Source of the DNA: Phyllostachys edulis
Lineage: Eukaryota > Streptophyta > Magnoliopsida > Poales > Poaceae
Reading direction: 5' to 3'
Length of the DNA: 64,000 nucleotides
Assembly: GCA_036346405.1 (NCBI GenBank)
Contig: CM070561.1
Location: 22,042,215 to 22,106,214 of the forward strand
Positions 10,547 through 22,700 of the stretch are shown in pieces (position 1 is the stretch's first letter; each line of letters starts with the position of its first letter). Under the pieces are notes generated by a model. The model searched no databases. It worked only from the letters and a program-made list of their open reading frames with translations, and was not told the DNA's origin. Made by a program: the position numbers and the translations under genes.

Positions 10547-13193
10547 CCCTAGTTCTTGCTCACTGCCATTGTTGTTGCCGAAGCTTGTTCTTCCTCAACT
10601 ACGGTGTAGCTTCTCGTTCTTACCCTTTCTTCATCTATTTCAATGCTTTGCTCATCATGTTAATGAGAGTCTTGGCATTGCTTATAGATCAAACCGCGAG
10701 CTTGTCTTTGGAGCTGTCCAAAGCATGCCCGGAGCGTCGCCGTGGTGGTTTTCATTGCTCTGGTGAGTTTTTCCTTAGACCTTTTGCATCACATTGTGTC
10801 TTGAGATCTCAGAAGCAAAACCCCTCAACAAATTTGTTTGTTGATTTGCAGGATCACCAGGGATTTGAATTTCCCCTTTTCGGCCAAGTTAGGGCTTTTC
10901 ATCCTCATCTCCAATCTGGTGATAATATTTTCGATTCTTTTGCTTCAGATCATCTAGAGGCTCTTTTGAAGCTATTTTGATCATCCATTTCTTGAATCCC
11001 TGACCAGGTTACCTTGTCGGAGTATATCATCTTATTGTCGTCTTTTTTATCTTTCATATAGTTATCAAGCCCTAGAGCTTTTCTGTTCAACTTCCAAGAC
11101 CAGGTAGCTTCCTTTGTAATCCTAGTAGCTTAAGCAAATGACTCTTTGCTTATTGTACCTTTAGATCGACCTTTGCTAGCAAATCTTGTCTCTGTTTGTT
11201 GTTGGTCAGACCGACAAAACTAATGGCAAGACCCTAGCTGTTGATCCCCGTTAGTTATTACTGTTGTAGGTTAATCAAGGTTATTATCTTTTCTAGAACT
11301 AGCTTGTAGCTTAAGCATGTTGCTAGTTGCACAATAATACTTTGATCATGTATCTTTTCAACATTCTGGCATTTTCTTGATGTTCTGTTGTTCTGCTTTC
11401 TTTTAGAATCTGATTCTACCGACGTGAGTGAATTTCCTTCTGAGCAACAAGAACCTGGACTAGTGGTTTATTATTACCAAGGCAAGCATCCTCTTTGCAC
11501 CATGTTGATCCCAGATTTCAGCACTTTAGAGTTTTACAAAAACAGTGATACTGTTGCATGCTATTTTCTAAATTATTTGTGAACTGTGAATAGTTAGTTA
11601 CATCCCACTGCTTGTGGCTTGTCCTGAATTGATTTCATACACCTATGCTTAAGATAGAATCTTTGTTCTGGTACTTTTGTTCTATAGTTTTTGCTTAGCA
11701 ATGCAAAGTCAGTAGCACGTTAGTAATTAACAAGCTTATCTTGTTAATCCAGGGAAACACCTTTTAATTCTCAATTTCAGTTCTTTTGTTCAGTTTGGGT
11801 AAAATTGAATTTGTGTTGTCTTTTAATTTCTGTTGATAAATGTTGGTTTAAATCTGGACAAGTGGATGCTAGTGATGGTGCTTTCGTGCACGAGTTTGGG
11901 TATTGTGGAAGTCTTGTCTGGATCATTAAGGACTGAACTTTGGCCCCCTTTAATTCTAGTACCTTGCGTACTTCCACATGCGGTGTATGGACGCTGTTTG
12001 GTTAAGGGGTTCGTGATATTGAGTTGAGGAACTGGTGGTGTGAGGGCATTGGCAATAGTGCATGTTCATAGGGTGCAGAGTTCAATTCTATTATTTGCAG
12101 GAAGCACTATTTTATTTTTGTTCATTGACTCGGTGTTGCCGACATAACTTGCATGGCCGGTTAGTGTAGGTGGTATAACCTACACTAAGTGGGGTTTACG
12201 CCTAGGTGATGCAACTCAATATTGTCAACTTGCTGAAAAATACCGAATCTTAGTTTACCCGGCCGGCATACCAAAGGAAGTATGTCATCATTCGGAGGCA
12301 TCCGAAGGCTTACAGGCTAACTAAGTCGTATGGGTAAAGATGTACCCCTCTGCAGAGTTAAACTATTCAAATAGCCGTGTCCACGGTTATGGACAACACT
12401 GGATTTATCGGCAGTCGATGTATAGAATCTATTCAATTTTTGGTCAGGGTACTGATTGCGGCATGAAGGGTATTCATGCTTGTTGTTGGTCAAAGTGGGA
12501 AGTCACTTTGATCTTGTTTTGCTTGTTGTTATCATTATCGCTTTTGCTTCTTTGTTGTTTCACCAAATCGTTTATGAACCGGCTTGAGAAAAATCAAGAA
12601 GTGTAGGATTAAAACTTGGCTTTATGCAAAACTATGGACATTACAACCATCCTGTTGTCAGCCTTATGCCTGTATCCTCTAATCCTTTGTTTAGGATCTT
12701 GTAAACACATTCTTTTAGTAGTTTTGTGTAAGTCTTGCGAGTACCTTTTGTACTCAGGTTCTTTAACCACTTGTTGCAGGTGAGGACGGGTACTTGTATG
12801 AAATGCCCGTTAGCGCCGATCTGGGCGTCACTAATGAGTAACGCTATTTCTATCCTCCACTCAGTAGCCTTGGGGCTATGTGCACACTTGGTGGCTTTGT
12901 TGTTTATAAATTTTGTTTCCACTGCAAACTCTTGTGTTGGTTAATACTGTTCGGTTGTTTCTGTCAAACCGACTCAAAATTGTAAAGTTTTGTAATATAT
13001 TTCTGTATCTGTATGCCTTGTATGACTGTGTGTACAATGTTGTTGAAGGATGTATGTGCAATAGTCTTTGATCTTGGGAACTATTGTAGAACATATATCC
13101 GGGAACCTGGCATTGGATTCATTCCTTGTTGAGAATTAAACTTTCGGTTGAAGTTCTTTAGCAAGGAATGTGTTCAATACTAGGGTCCTCACA

Positions 13194-13535
13194 ACAGACG
13201 GAAAAGAGCTAGATATATCATCAAGTGACAATAAAGCATCTTTGCATATCAAAGCATAGCATGGCATATCATTATCAAAAATTTCAGCAATATTAGATTT
13301 GGTTGCAAGCATGACACAACCCTTTAATTTAATTCCCTCAGTCCTAGAGCAAGGTGCCAACTTCTCTTTCTTAGGTGGGAAAATGTTCTTCACTACTTGC
13401 TGATTTTTATATTAATGTTCATGTTCTTTCCTCTCATTTTCAGCTATCTCTTTATCACATTTCACAATTTCAGCAGGTGTCAAAGGTAGGAAAATTATCT
13501 TCTTTCCTTTGTGTATAATAGAGTGCTTATTACTT
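13194..13535 (-). pseudogene. Gypsy polyprotein linker between protease and reverse transcriptase
   Basis: The minus-strand frame reads from a PLTPAEIVKCDKEIAENE phrase at about 13,480 to ICKDALLSLDDISSSFPSVV at 13,194. This is the poorly structured region ahead of reverse transcriptase in this gypsy group. One stop interrupts it near 13,415. It is bounded by the foldback MULE on one side and the solo LTR on the other, and it shows that both insertions hit the same gypsy copy. Confidence 0.7.
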
Positions 13536-14471
13536 AGGGAAATTAGGTCAGTGACATCGCGTTAGAGCATAATCGAAGGAACGACACTCCTGAAGGATCT
13601 AGACCTACCATTATGTGTTAATGGGGTTTTGGTGATTAATGACAAATCTAATTGTGAGACTAACACTTTTATTGATATACATATTGTGATATAAAGGTGA
13701 AAATCATGAAGGCATGCATGTGATTAATAACAAATCCAATTCATTGGATAAACAAAAGGAAAATCCAAACAGAACAAAAGAGGTATGCATTCGACTTCAT
13801 AGTTCTTATTTTTTGTTGCATTCCTTGGATCCAAAATATAGGCTGAACTTCACCAAAAGATTAACCTAAATATGTGCATATGTTTCCATTACAAATTTAT
13901 GTATGCACACATATAGGGGGAGTTCATTCTATATTTTGAAGTTTCATTAGTATTGATCCATATTCTTGTTTCCACACATATTTGGGATCTTTACTTTGAA
14001 ACATATCCTTTGAATATATTTAACTTGCATAGTTAATATATTCATGTGAGTATATAAGACTTATGTAGTCTAAATATACTTATATGTGAGTATAACATAA
14101 CTTGTGTAGTTCATGTGCACTCACATATCCTTGAATATATATAACTTGTGAAGTTAATATATTAATGTGTGTATATGAGACATGTGTGCTCATATATCCC
14201 TTGATTATATATAACTTGTGTAGTTATATATATTCATATGAGTATATACGACTTGTGTAGTGCTTATATACTCATACCAATCTACATTCAATTATTTGCA
14301 ATTGAAATGATTATCATCAATTACCAAAGAGGGAAAGATTGTGGTATATTGTCCCACCATTATGAGTTAATGGTATGATGTGGTAATTAATGATAATCAT
14401 ATTATGGAACTAACATTTTCCATGAGTTGGATAAGCAAGTTAGGTTCCATGATAATGAAGACTTGGGATGA

Positions 14472-14781
14472 CATCATGTGTTGATGGTCATCAAGTGAAG
14501 AGAAGTTCCATCATGTGTTGGTGGAAGTCAAGTGAAGAAAATCATCGTGTGTCGATGATGTTCAAGAAGAAGAGATGATCATGTGTTGATCATCAAGTCA
14601 AGTGAAGACCCATCATGAGTTGATGGAGGTCAAGTGAAGAGTGCATCATGAGTTGATGAATATCAAGACTCGGGATGGAGGATGTCATCATGTGTTGATG
14701 AGCACCAAGTTAAGATCCCGAAGTGAAGCTTCATCATGTGTTGATGAAGGTCAAGTGAAGAACTCATCATGTGTTGATGAG
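14472..14781 (+). repeat. Array of nine TGTGT-loop hairpins in the copia LTR
   Basis: Nine copies of a CATCA-TGTGT-TGATG hairpin, about 30-45 bp apart, are separated mostly by variants of 'tcaagtgaaga'. Two of the nine (near 14,611 and 14,643) have a TGAGT loop instead. The stems covary: copy 3 (14541-14559) is ATCATCG/CGATGAT, copy 4 (14574-14594) GATGATCA/TGATCATC, copy 8 (14729-14749) CTTCATCA/TGATGAAG, and copy 9 (14763-14781) CTCATCA/TGATGAG. Copy 2 (14506-14526) extends to eight pairs using G-T wobbles. Confidence 0.8.
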
Positions 14782-15037
14782 CTTTCAAGTCAAGAACCCG
14801 GACTTGAAGTGAGGATGTGCGTCATCAAGCTTCAAGTAGTTGTGCAAGGCAAAGGTATGACTAGCTAGGGCTAAGGATGTGTTCCTAGTCTTTTACCGGT
14901 CTTGGTGTTTGGTTGGAAGATCGGAATGCTAGTATAGGTTGCCGTACTATTAAGAGGGGTCTTGACTAGTATCTTGAGTTTGTCATGTGTTGATAGCTCA
15001 TTGTGTTTGCTCTAGCTCATCTTAACATGTTGCCAAT

Positions 15038-15258
15038 ATTTGCGAATGTGTTTTGCAAATAGTTGTGGCTCGTGAATAACCCTTGTAGCATGTGACTTAA
15101 GTTTGCGAATGTGTTTTGCAAATGGTGTAAGTCCATGTACCTCATTCCTTGTGGTGTGATTCTAAAAGTGTGCAAATGTGTTTTGCAACTTGTTGAGAAT
15201 CCCACTTGAACCCTTGTTTGCATTGCGCATCAAATTGGCAAATGTGTTTTGCAATTTG
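15038..15258 (+). repeat. Array of four TGTGT-loop hairpins with A/T-G/C stems
   Basis: Four copies lie about 64 bp apart (15038-15060, 15102-15122, 15171-15187, 15231-15258). The stems are ATTTGCGAA/TTTGCAAAT, TTTGCGAA/TTTGCAAA, TGCAAA/TTTGCA, and CAAATT plus GCAAA paired with TTTGC plus AATTTG with a one-base bulge. All four keep the TGTGT loop seen in the upstream array. Confidence 0.8.
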
Positions 15259-16640
15259 AGTTGAAGCAAATGCAATCTGTTGTCTTCTAAGGAAAATCGG
15301 TTGTTCCGATTATTTGTTGGCGGTTCATTATTTCCAAAGGAGATGCATTTGAGCATGTCATTTCGGTTTTGAGAAACCCTTGAATTGGTTGTACCGACGT
15401 GTTATGGGTGGTACGACCGCGCTGCGGTTCAACCGGATCTTGGTGCGGTATGACCGCACATCGGTTAATCTGATTTCTATGTGGTGGTTCTAATTTTCCA
15501 GAACATATGTTTTTGGGACTTAGCCGCATTTTTTGCTCCTTGGTGGAGCAGTATGACCGCAGGTGTTTGGACGGTTGTACCGGGTAGCGCGGTACGACCG
15601 GATCTTGGTTGGGGGTACAATCGTACGTGGTCCAATGGCTAGTTTTTATAGCCGTTGGAGCCTGGGCGGTACGACCTGCTGTTGGCCGTCGGTACGACCG
15701 CTCCTACTGATTTTTCATCAGACTTTTTCACAACGGCTAGTTTTTGTGTGTGGACTATAAATACCCACCTTGGTCATGTGTGGGAAGTTGTTGGTGCCCC
15801 TAAACATTCCATTGAGCAAAGAGCAAGCCCTCTACTCTCATTTGTTCATGTGTTGCACTTAGTGAGCCTGAGAGGCAAACCCTAAGTGCATGTGTTGCCT
15901 TAGGTAGTGGATTGTGTATCCACTTGAGCTTAGACACTTGATTAGGTCAAGTGAGAGTTCTAAGACTTGTTACTCTTGGTGTTTGCCAACACCTAGACGG
16001 CGTGGTGGCGTCGTGCGTCGGTGATCTTTTCAAAGAAGCTTGTGAGAAGACCCGAGCGATTTGTGAGTGGTGCTCACCATCTCCGGAGTGGAGGAAAGAG
16101 CAACCCTAGTGGAGCGAGGTGTTGGTTCGGTTTGGAACTGGTCCAAGTGGTTGGACTTACCTCGGAGGCGAGTGCTCAATTTGTGGAGCCGGACCAATTA
16201 GTTTGAGCTTGCCTCAACGTGGATTAGGGGAGACCGGCAAGTCTCCGATCACCACGGTAAAACATCGCCGTGTCTATTATGGTTTGATCTCTTGTGCTTC
16301 ACTATTGCATTTACATTCATTGTGTATGAATGCTTGCTTTACATTGTGCAATTTATATACCTTGTATTAAATTGCTTATTCATTTTGTATGATTGCAATA
16401 GTTCATTGTGGTATTCACCATTGCTAAAATTGAATTGCTTACAAGTCTATGCTTAATTGTTGTTCTTATCATTAGACTTGTATTGTTGGTGCCTTAGTTG
16501 AACCTAGTTGTTTTAGGCTTTAATTGTGCAAAACCGATTTGATTTATATTTCCGCATTAGAAATTGGTTTTAGCCAAAGAAGTTTTTAAAACGCCTATTC
16601 ACCCCCCCCCTCTAGTCGGCCTCCTCGATCTTACAACTCC

Positions 16641-17430
16641 GTTCATGACACACTAGAAAATAAAATTGTGACACCAAACAATTAGACGAATGACATCGCT
16701 GCTAGTTACTTCTGTTTCTAGAATTTTTTAAATATAGGAACTGAGCTTAAAAAATTATCAATTTTTTACGGAGTCTCTCGACATAGTTTAATTGCTTGTG
16801 TATTTTTTTTCAAAACTTTATACATTCTGATTTTGTCTCTAAAATTCATTTAAATATACTATTTGTAGGAATTTTCTAATATAGAAAATGAGGTCCAAAC
16901 ATTATATTTTTTAGGCTCCTTACAGTGGACTTGATTTTGTAAGTTTTCCAAAATTTTACAAAATTAAGTAATGCAATTTCATAATGTCCACTATGTGAGG
17001 AGTCTAATATTTCATAATGTAAGGACATTATAAAATTGCATTAATTAATTTTGTAAAAATTCTAGAAAAATTACAAAAACAATTGCACTATGTAAGGAGC
17101 CTAAAAAATTTCATAATGGTTGGACTTCATTTTTATATTATAAAATTCCTACAAACAGTATACTTAAATAAATTTTAGAGACAAAATCAGAAAGTATAAA
17201 GTTTTGAAAAAAATATGTGAGCAATTAAACTATGTCTAGAGGTTCCACAAAAAAATTGATAATTTTTTGAGCTTAGTTTCTATATTTAAAAAATTTTGGA
17301 AATGGAAGTAACTAGCGGCGATGCCATTCGTCTAATTTTTTTGGTGTTCACGATGTTATTTTCCAGTGCGTCACGAACAGAGTGTCGTTCCTCCGACGCT
17401 CTAACGCGATGTCACTGACCTAATTTCCCC
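16641..17430. repeat. Long inverted repeat (arms about 390 bp) of the foldback MULE
   Basis: Sequence from 16,641 to about 16,990 matches the reverse complement of about 17,030-17,430. Examples are 'ttagacgaatgacatcgct' against the complement of 'gcgatgccattcgtctaa', and 'taatgcaatttcataatgtc' against the complement of 'gacattataaaattgcatta'. The centre is near 17,010. The first 55 bp of the left arm lie beyond the solo LTR, at 13,536-13,590. Confidence 0.85.
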
Positions 17431-17439
17431 TTATTACTT

Positions 17440-18044
17440 CTTCAACGATGAGTTGCATAGGTATCAAATCATAGGTATCAAATTCCCATGGACGACCTAA
17501 AAAAAGTGAGCAGACTTGCATATGTACTACGACAAAATCAGCAACATCATGATAGGAACTAATGGAAAAAATGCACTCTCGCAGATTGTGTTACCTTTAC
17601 CTTATTGCTGTTGTTGAACCACTGAATGTGGTACAGATGAGGATGCACACGTGTGGTCAAGCCAAGCTTCTTGACCAAATCTGAATTCACCAAGTTATTA
17701 CAGCTCCCGTCATCAATTATGACATGAACACGACAATCCTTGACGATCAGGAACATCTTAAACAAATTATGGCGTTGTAGCTTCTCCGCTTGCTCCCTTT
17801 GAGTGCTCAACACTCGCTGCACAATTATGGTCCTATAATTCTCCGTAGCAGTGGCACCTAAAATTTCCTCACCATCGCTATCTATCTCATGATCATCATC
17901 ATCACCTACAAGGTTAGCTGCAAGTGCATATTCAACCTCAACATCATTAGCATTTACATAACCACTGTCTTCTGTCGCAATGTACGCTCGTTGACTTGGG
18001 CAATCTTTCATGATGTGGCCTATCCCTTTGCAATGGTGGCACAC
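17440..18044 (-). pseudogene. Gypsy zinc knuckle and protease remnant
   Basis: The minus-strand frame 18044-17559 begins inside a CCHC zinc knuckle (CHHCKGIGHIMKDC). An acidic linker follows, then a retropepsin-like segment with VHVIIDDGSCNNLVNSDLV and KLGL. The catalytic Asp-x-Gly is represented by DDGS; the usual word in this family as I know it is DGGS, so activity is doubtful. Coding continues left of 17,559 in other frames to a GRPWEFDTYD phrase near 17,485. The foldback MULE then interrupts it at 17,439. Confidence 0.75.
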
Positions 18045-18218
18045 AATCCCTGTTGTACGACTCGTGGAAGCAACCGATGAAGAGCTCTACGTTGGTGCCT
18101 ACACACTAGTAGATTTGCTCATCTCGAGTGTGGGTGACCGTGGTGGCGGTGCTGCTGAACGTGCCCTACTCACAGAGGGGACAGCAAACTAAAAAACAGG
18201 AGGTGGGGTTGTCTTGGC

Positions 18219-19175
18219 CTACCCTGACATCGATCTTGATGTAGACGTACTTCCAAAGTTGCTCCTTATCCTTTGTTGCCTACTCTGTAATTCCTTTTCT
18301 GCCAAACAGGCAAGCTGGAACGACCTATTGATATCATTATACTCTTTGTAATCAACTATGTCCTGAAGTTCACACCTTAAGCCTCCATAAAAGTGAGCCA
18401 TCTTATCCTCCTCGTCCTCAACAACATTACAATGCAGCATGCCTATTTGTAGTTCTTGATAATATTCCTCGACATATCTATTATCTTGGTCTAAGCGCTG
18501 CAATTTCTTACGCATATCATGTTTAAAGGCAGGAGGAACAAATCTAGCACACATAGCTACCTTTAGTCTATCCCATGTATTAGGTGTTAAGCCCGAATTA
18601 ACTACTTGATTCCACCAAATGATAGGAAAATATTTAAATTCACTGGTGTCTTGTCTGACTCTATGCACTTCAGGAACTAGATGGGCATTAAATTTTTGTT
18701 CAACTGTCATCTCCCAATCTAGATAAGTTTCAGCATCATAAACGCCTGCAAAAGATGGTATGGTAAATTTAACTTCAGCAAATGGGTCATCATTAACTCT
18801 AGCATTGTGGTACTGAAGATTATTACCTCCCATACCGTGACGGTTGTGATGTAGGCGGTGTCGTTGACGTGCATCTTAAGTGGCAAGAGCAGCGCCGGCG
18901 CTGCAGTTTCGCCTCTCATTATCATCTCCCACCTCAAGATCTTGGGCTGCATCGTGATCATACTCGTGTCCATTGTTTGGTGGCTGATTCATCATTCTTT
19001 CAAGGCATGTAGTGAGCGCTGCAATACTATCATTGATTGAGCGCTGCAATGTAGCCGTAGTAGCTTGAAGCTTCCTGTCGATGTCCTCATTAATGGTAGT
19101 ACGTTGTTCATCCAAGAGCGTCATGAGCTCTCCCTTTAAAACACACTCTTTCTCATCAGATGTCTCACTTGCCAT
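18219..19175 (-). pseudogene. Gypsy gag (capsid) remnant
   Basis: The probable start is the ATG at 19,175, and the frame runs to 18,876 with a heptad-rich N-terminus. After a frameshift the capsid domain occupies 18833-18219. It shows the Retrotrans_gag pattern: KFTIPSFAGVYDAETYLDWE, WWNQVV, TWDRLKVAMCARFVP, then VEEYYQELQ and FYGGLR. It ends in a basic, Ser-rich tail before the zinc knuckle. Several frame breaks separate it from protease. This is the 5' coding part of the gypsy copy whose pol lies at 8,142-9,434. Confidence 0.8.
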
Positions 19176-19737
19176 GGTTAGTAGAAAACAAAAACAACAC
19201 AAAGGTATTATCCCTATCAACTACTAGGTGATGGAAGGTGGAATCACACACTCTCAAGCGTCTAAGGACACTCTTACAAGTGTTCTTACAAATGTAGCAG
19301 GTGGTACAGCCGGTGGCTGGTTTGTGATATCGTGTCGAGTGTGGGTACGATTGGAAGAGGGGACTTGTTTTGATCAAGATTATGTGGAGCTCAGAAGGCA
19401 CAATACGGTAGCAAGGATTAGCAAAAACCGTAACCCGATTAGCAAAGCTGAATAAGGGTCCAAAGTACTTGTCACGGTTGCTAGTCCAAAAGTGTCCCTA
19501 GCCCTAGCACAACGGCAACTAAAACAAGGGACCAAACACAAAGGATTCAAGGGATGAAAGCAAACCTGATTACTTCTTTCTTTCTCTCTTTTTGCTTCTT
19601 TTTTTGCTAATGTGCACCTAACTCAAATCCCTTCAAATTCCTCTTCTGGGTCTAGGGAGGTATATGGGTCACAAACTTTTTTTGTAGAAGGAAGGGGTAT
19701 AAAGGTAATTAAAAGTCTCGTTGTGATCGAGGGTAAA
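19176..19737 (-). mobile_element. Gypsy leader and probable LTR part, truncated by a solo LTR
   Basis: This non-coding stretch upstream of gag is pyrimidine-rich at 19,560-19,610 and has a TATA-like CCCATATACC (minus strand, about 19,662). That suggests it includes R/U5 and some U3 of the gypsy 5' LTR. I could not find a clear primer binding site or LTR end. The 4 kb solo LTR begins at 19,738. Confidence 0.4.
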
Positions 19738-22700
19738 TGTGAGAGCCCCCAGGGTATTTAACTTGTAATACTTAACCATCCAAATGGTTCTAGCATTACA
19801 AATCAAATATCCCGGTTCTCGGTGCAACATGTACCTCCCAGGATGTGGTACACATACACCATTACAAAATTTAAAGCATCACTTCCATACACAAGGTAAT
19901 ACAATATCGATAACGATATAGTTACAACACAGAAGACATACACATAATAGAGTTATTACAAAAGGGGCCGACCGGTGAAGTGATAAGGTAAATAACTAAA
20001 GTAGCAGTGGAAGCAAAAGCCATAAGATGGTGATAAACAAAAGCCAACCAGTTTGCCCTTACCCACAAGGCAACCAATCGAGCCACCAAGCTAGTCGTCC
20101 TGTACGAAGTCGGTCTCACAATAGTTAACCCCTTGGGGGTCAACCTCCTCTATAGCAAATAGATAATGCAATTGAGTACAAAAACATACTCACAAGACTT
20201 ATGGATAACAAACCTATACATAGCTACATGCAAGCTGAATCAAACGAGAAGACCATAGGGCTCATTTTAAGCACAAAGCAATATTTTACTTGCAATAGCG
20301 TAATAGATTGAAGGCAATTTAACAAAACTATTTTTATTCATTCAAATAACAATGAGACAACAATTATAATCATAATTAACATCCTGGAGGTGACTTCCCA
20401 ATAGCCACCACAACATAGCACAAATTACCCATTCGTACCACCCGATTTCAAATTTTATTGGAAATGTTGTAGTCCAATTCTTGCACGACCTAACCAAGCG
20501 TGGCCATAACCTAGGACGAGGTTGTTCAAATAGATTATACCCTGCAGGGGTGCACAACTTTACCCACATGTCAGACCGCCTTTTTGCCAAGCTATAGAGC
20601 ACACTTCCTTAGGTATGCCGGCAAGGCTAAGTCCTACGAGACGTTTTATAATATTATGTATTAACTACGAGCCACCCGTATGGATAGAAACCCATACGTT
20701 GTGTCGGATTCATTGTAAAGCCTCAGTCAACCATCCCTCGGGGTAAAGCCTAGGACAACTACAATGCCCCTCGGTGTGGAGAACCAAGACATGAACCCAC
20801 CCCCTCACACCCAACATCAACAACACATTTCTTTTTATACACAACACACAACCACCACCTGCGACTCAAAGCTGACACACGCCAAAGTACTAAGTCAAGA
20901 GGGTTCCCATATGCCCTCATGTGGTTGCACACAAAAGTGCTTGGATCAGTGACACAAGTAATTCGGTCCTTGTTGACTCGGGCACCGAGCACACACCCAA
21001 CAGCACACCATCCAACCAATGTGCCCAAGTCTAAAACATTTTTTTTTCAGTTTTAGTTTTCCAAATACATTATATACATGAGTACCCAGACCCAAGTATT
21101 TATAGTGATGATAGTATGACCATCGCTGAAGCGATGATCCTCATGCTACCGTTCTAAGCATTGCTAAGCGACATCAACTTGTATATTAGATATAAAGTGA
21201 CTAGAGTCCATCAATCGAGATCTAAATCACAGCGAATATAAACCTAGGCTTAGTGGTAAAGGATGGATGTTTACCTATAGTTCAAGTAACTATTCAGGTA
21301 AACTATCGCGAATTGAGAAAATACTTGTCAACATAGCATGCATACATACAGTTGAACTTGAAATATTAGCATGCGAACATAGTAGGATCAACGTGCATCA
21401 AAGTAAGAACTGTTTGCCTTGTTGGATATAACTCACTTGCTGTAGAGGATCACTCTCGTACTCAACAAATTCGTCGGAACCTATCGAAAGAGCGAAAAGA
21501 ACCAATAAGAACGAATAACGCCGAATAAACTCAAAAATTCAAAGTCATGCAAAAATCATGAAATTTACACAAAAGGCAGAGCATGATTTTAAACGAATTT
21601 ATCAAGAAAAATCAATCGATTTGGATGTTGCATGCAAAAGATATAGCCCAAACAAATCTGTCGGAAAATAAAATCAAGATAAATAGGGCTCGGCTACTGT
21701 TCATCCAAAACCTAATTGTTCGTAAAAATTTCTAAAAAGGTAGTGACTTTAAAAATTTTATTGTAAACAGAGCACTACATGAGATGAACAATGAAATTTG
21801 ATTCACCTCATTTGGAGCTAAAATGAGTTTCTTATGATTTTTCAAATTCATGAAAGTACTGCACAAATCAATTGTAAAACAACATTTTTTAGAGACAGTA
21901 ACATCCTTAAAACCTGTTCTTAAATAAATTACAATAATAGAGGAATCCAAAAAAATTGATTTCACTCCATTTGGAGTTACAGAGAAATACTTATGCATTT
22001 TTCAAGTTAAAACAATTTACAGTACACAAATAAACCATTTCGGAATCTATAACAGCATGGCCTGCACCGGCGGCTAGCCGGAGAGGGGCGACGGTAAGCT
22101 ACGACCAACATGCACATGCACAAACAAGCTCCACATTGTCCAAAAGAGCAGATGCCCAAGCGTTTAAGAGCTATAAGGAGGCTACCTGAAGCTAGGAGAG
22201 GTTTGGAGAAGCTCAGAGCTGACCGGAGCTGTGTCGACGACGAAGAAGTCCACAACAACGACACGGTTCAACGAGGTGAAGGCATCCTAGGCAACCATAA
22301 GGATGATGAATGGTCAGGATAGCTTAAAGATCATTAGAGGATGCTCTAGTAGCAAGGAATTGAAAAATGTTTTACTAGTTGGAGCTGGGGACGATGAATA
22401 GGGTTTTCGGCCGACAATAGAGAAACTTCGAAATCCGAGAGCTCCTGCGGTGCATTGTCTAAATAAAATGAAGGGAACTCTTACTCATGCTCAAAGGCAC
22501 AATGTGAAGCGCAAAAATGAGGATAATACTCACCGAGCACGAAGTTGGCACGGTGATGTCCTCCAGTGCGTGCTCTAGAGTTGAGAAACGGCACAAGGAT
22601 TTCCCGAAACCTAAAAGCAACCACAAAGGCTCCAATAATCTAAAACAGAAATGGCACGCAAGAAGGAACTAAGGGACACAGTGGTGAGGAGTTTACTGAA

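Larger units (their letters stand above)
9435..13193 (+). mobile_element. Solo LTR (about 3.76 kb), TGTAACAGCCCC type
   Basis: The LTR opens with TGTAACAGCCCC and closes near ...CCTCACA. It splits the gypsy pol frame exactly: VTNLLQE lies on one side (9434 leftward) and SSSFPSVV on the other (13194 rightward). No gag, pol or second LTR is present. TGTAACACCC-type starts are known from Tekay/Del-like chromoviruses, so that is the likely family. The target duplication is not clean (acatc against aca), so the right end could be off by a few bases. Frames inside it, such as the 235-codon one at 10,273, have no recognisable protein content. Confidence 0.75.
13591..16635 (+). mobile_element. Copia solo LTR (3,045 bp)
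   Basis: The LTR opens with TGAAGGATCTAG and closes with 'ctctagtcgg...CGATCTTACA'. It is flanked by a perfect 5 bp duplication, actcc (13586-13590 and 16636-16640), and no internal region remains. The end resembles the copia LTR at 5,989. Inside are AT-rich repeats (13,990-14,280), two hairpin arrays (14,472-14,781 and 15,038-15,258) and GGTACGACC palindromes (15,390-15,710). It sits in the left arm of the foldback MULE. Confidence 0.9.
13536..17430. mobile_element. Foldback MULE-like element, split by a copia solo LTR
   Basis: The ends are inverted repeats: left 'agggaaattaggtcagtgac', right the reverse complement of 'ggggaaattaggtcagtgac'. They are flanked by a perfect 9 bp duplication, ttattactt (13527-13535 and 17431-17439). 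A 9 bp duplication with very long terminal inverted repeats fits a Mutator-like element. Without the inserted LTR (13591-16635) the element is about 845 bp and consists almost entirely of two arms of about 400 bp. It has no coding capacity. It is inserted in the gypsy polyprotein between the protease and the linker. Confidence 0.85.

Noticed and set aside
10273..10980. 235-codon open frame on the plus strand
   Set aside because: It lies inside a solo LTR, has no recognisable domain, and its composition follows the underlying LTR sequence (TATA box, leader).
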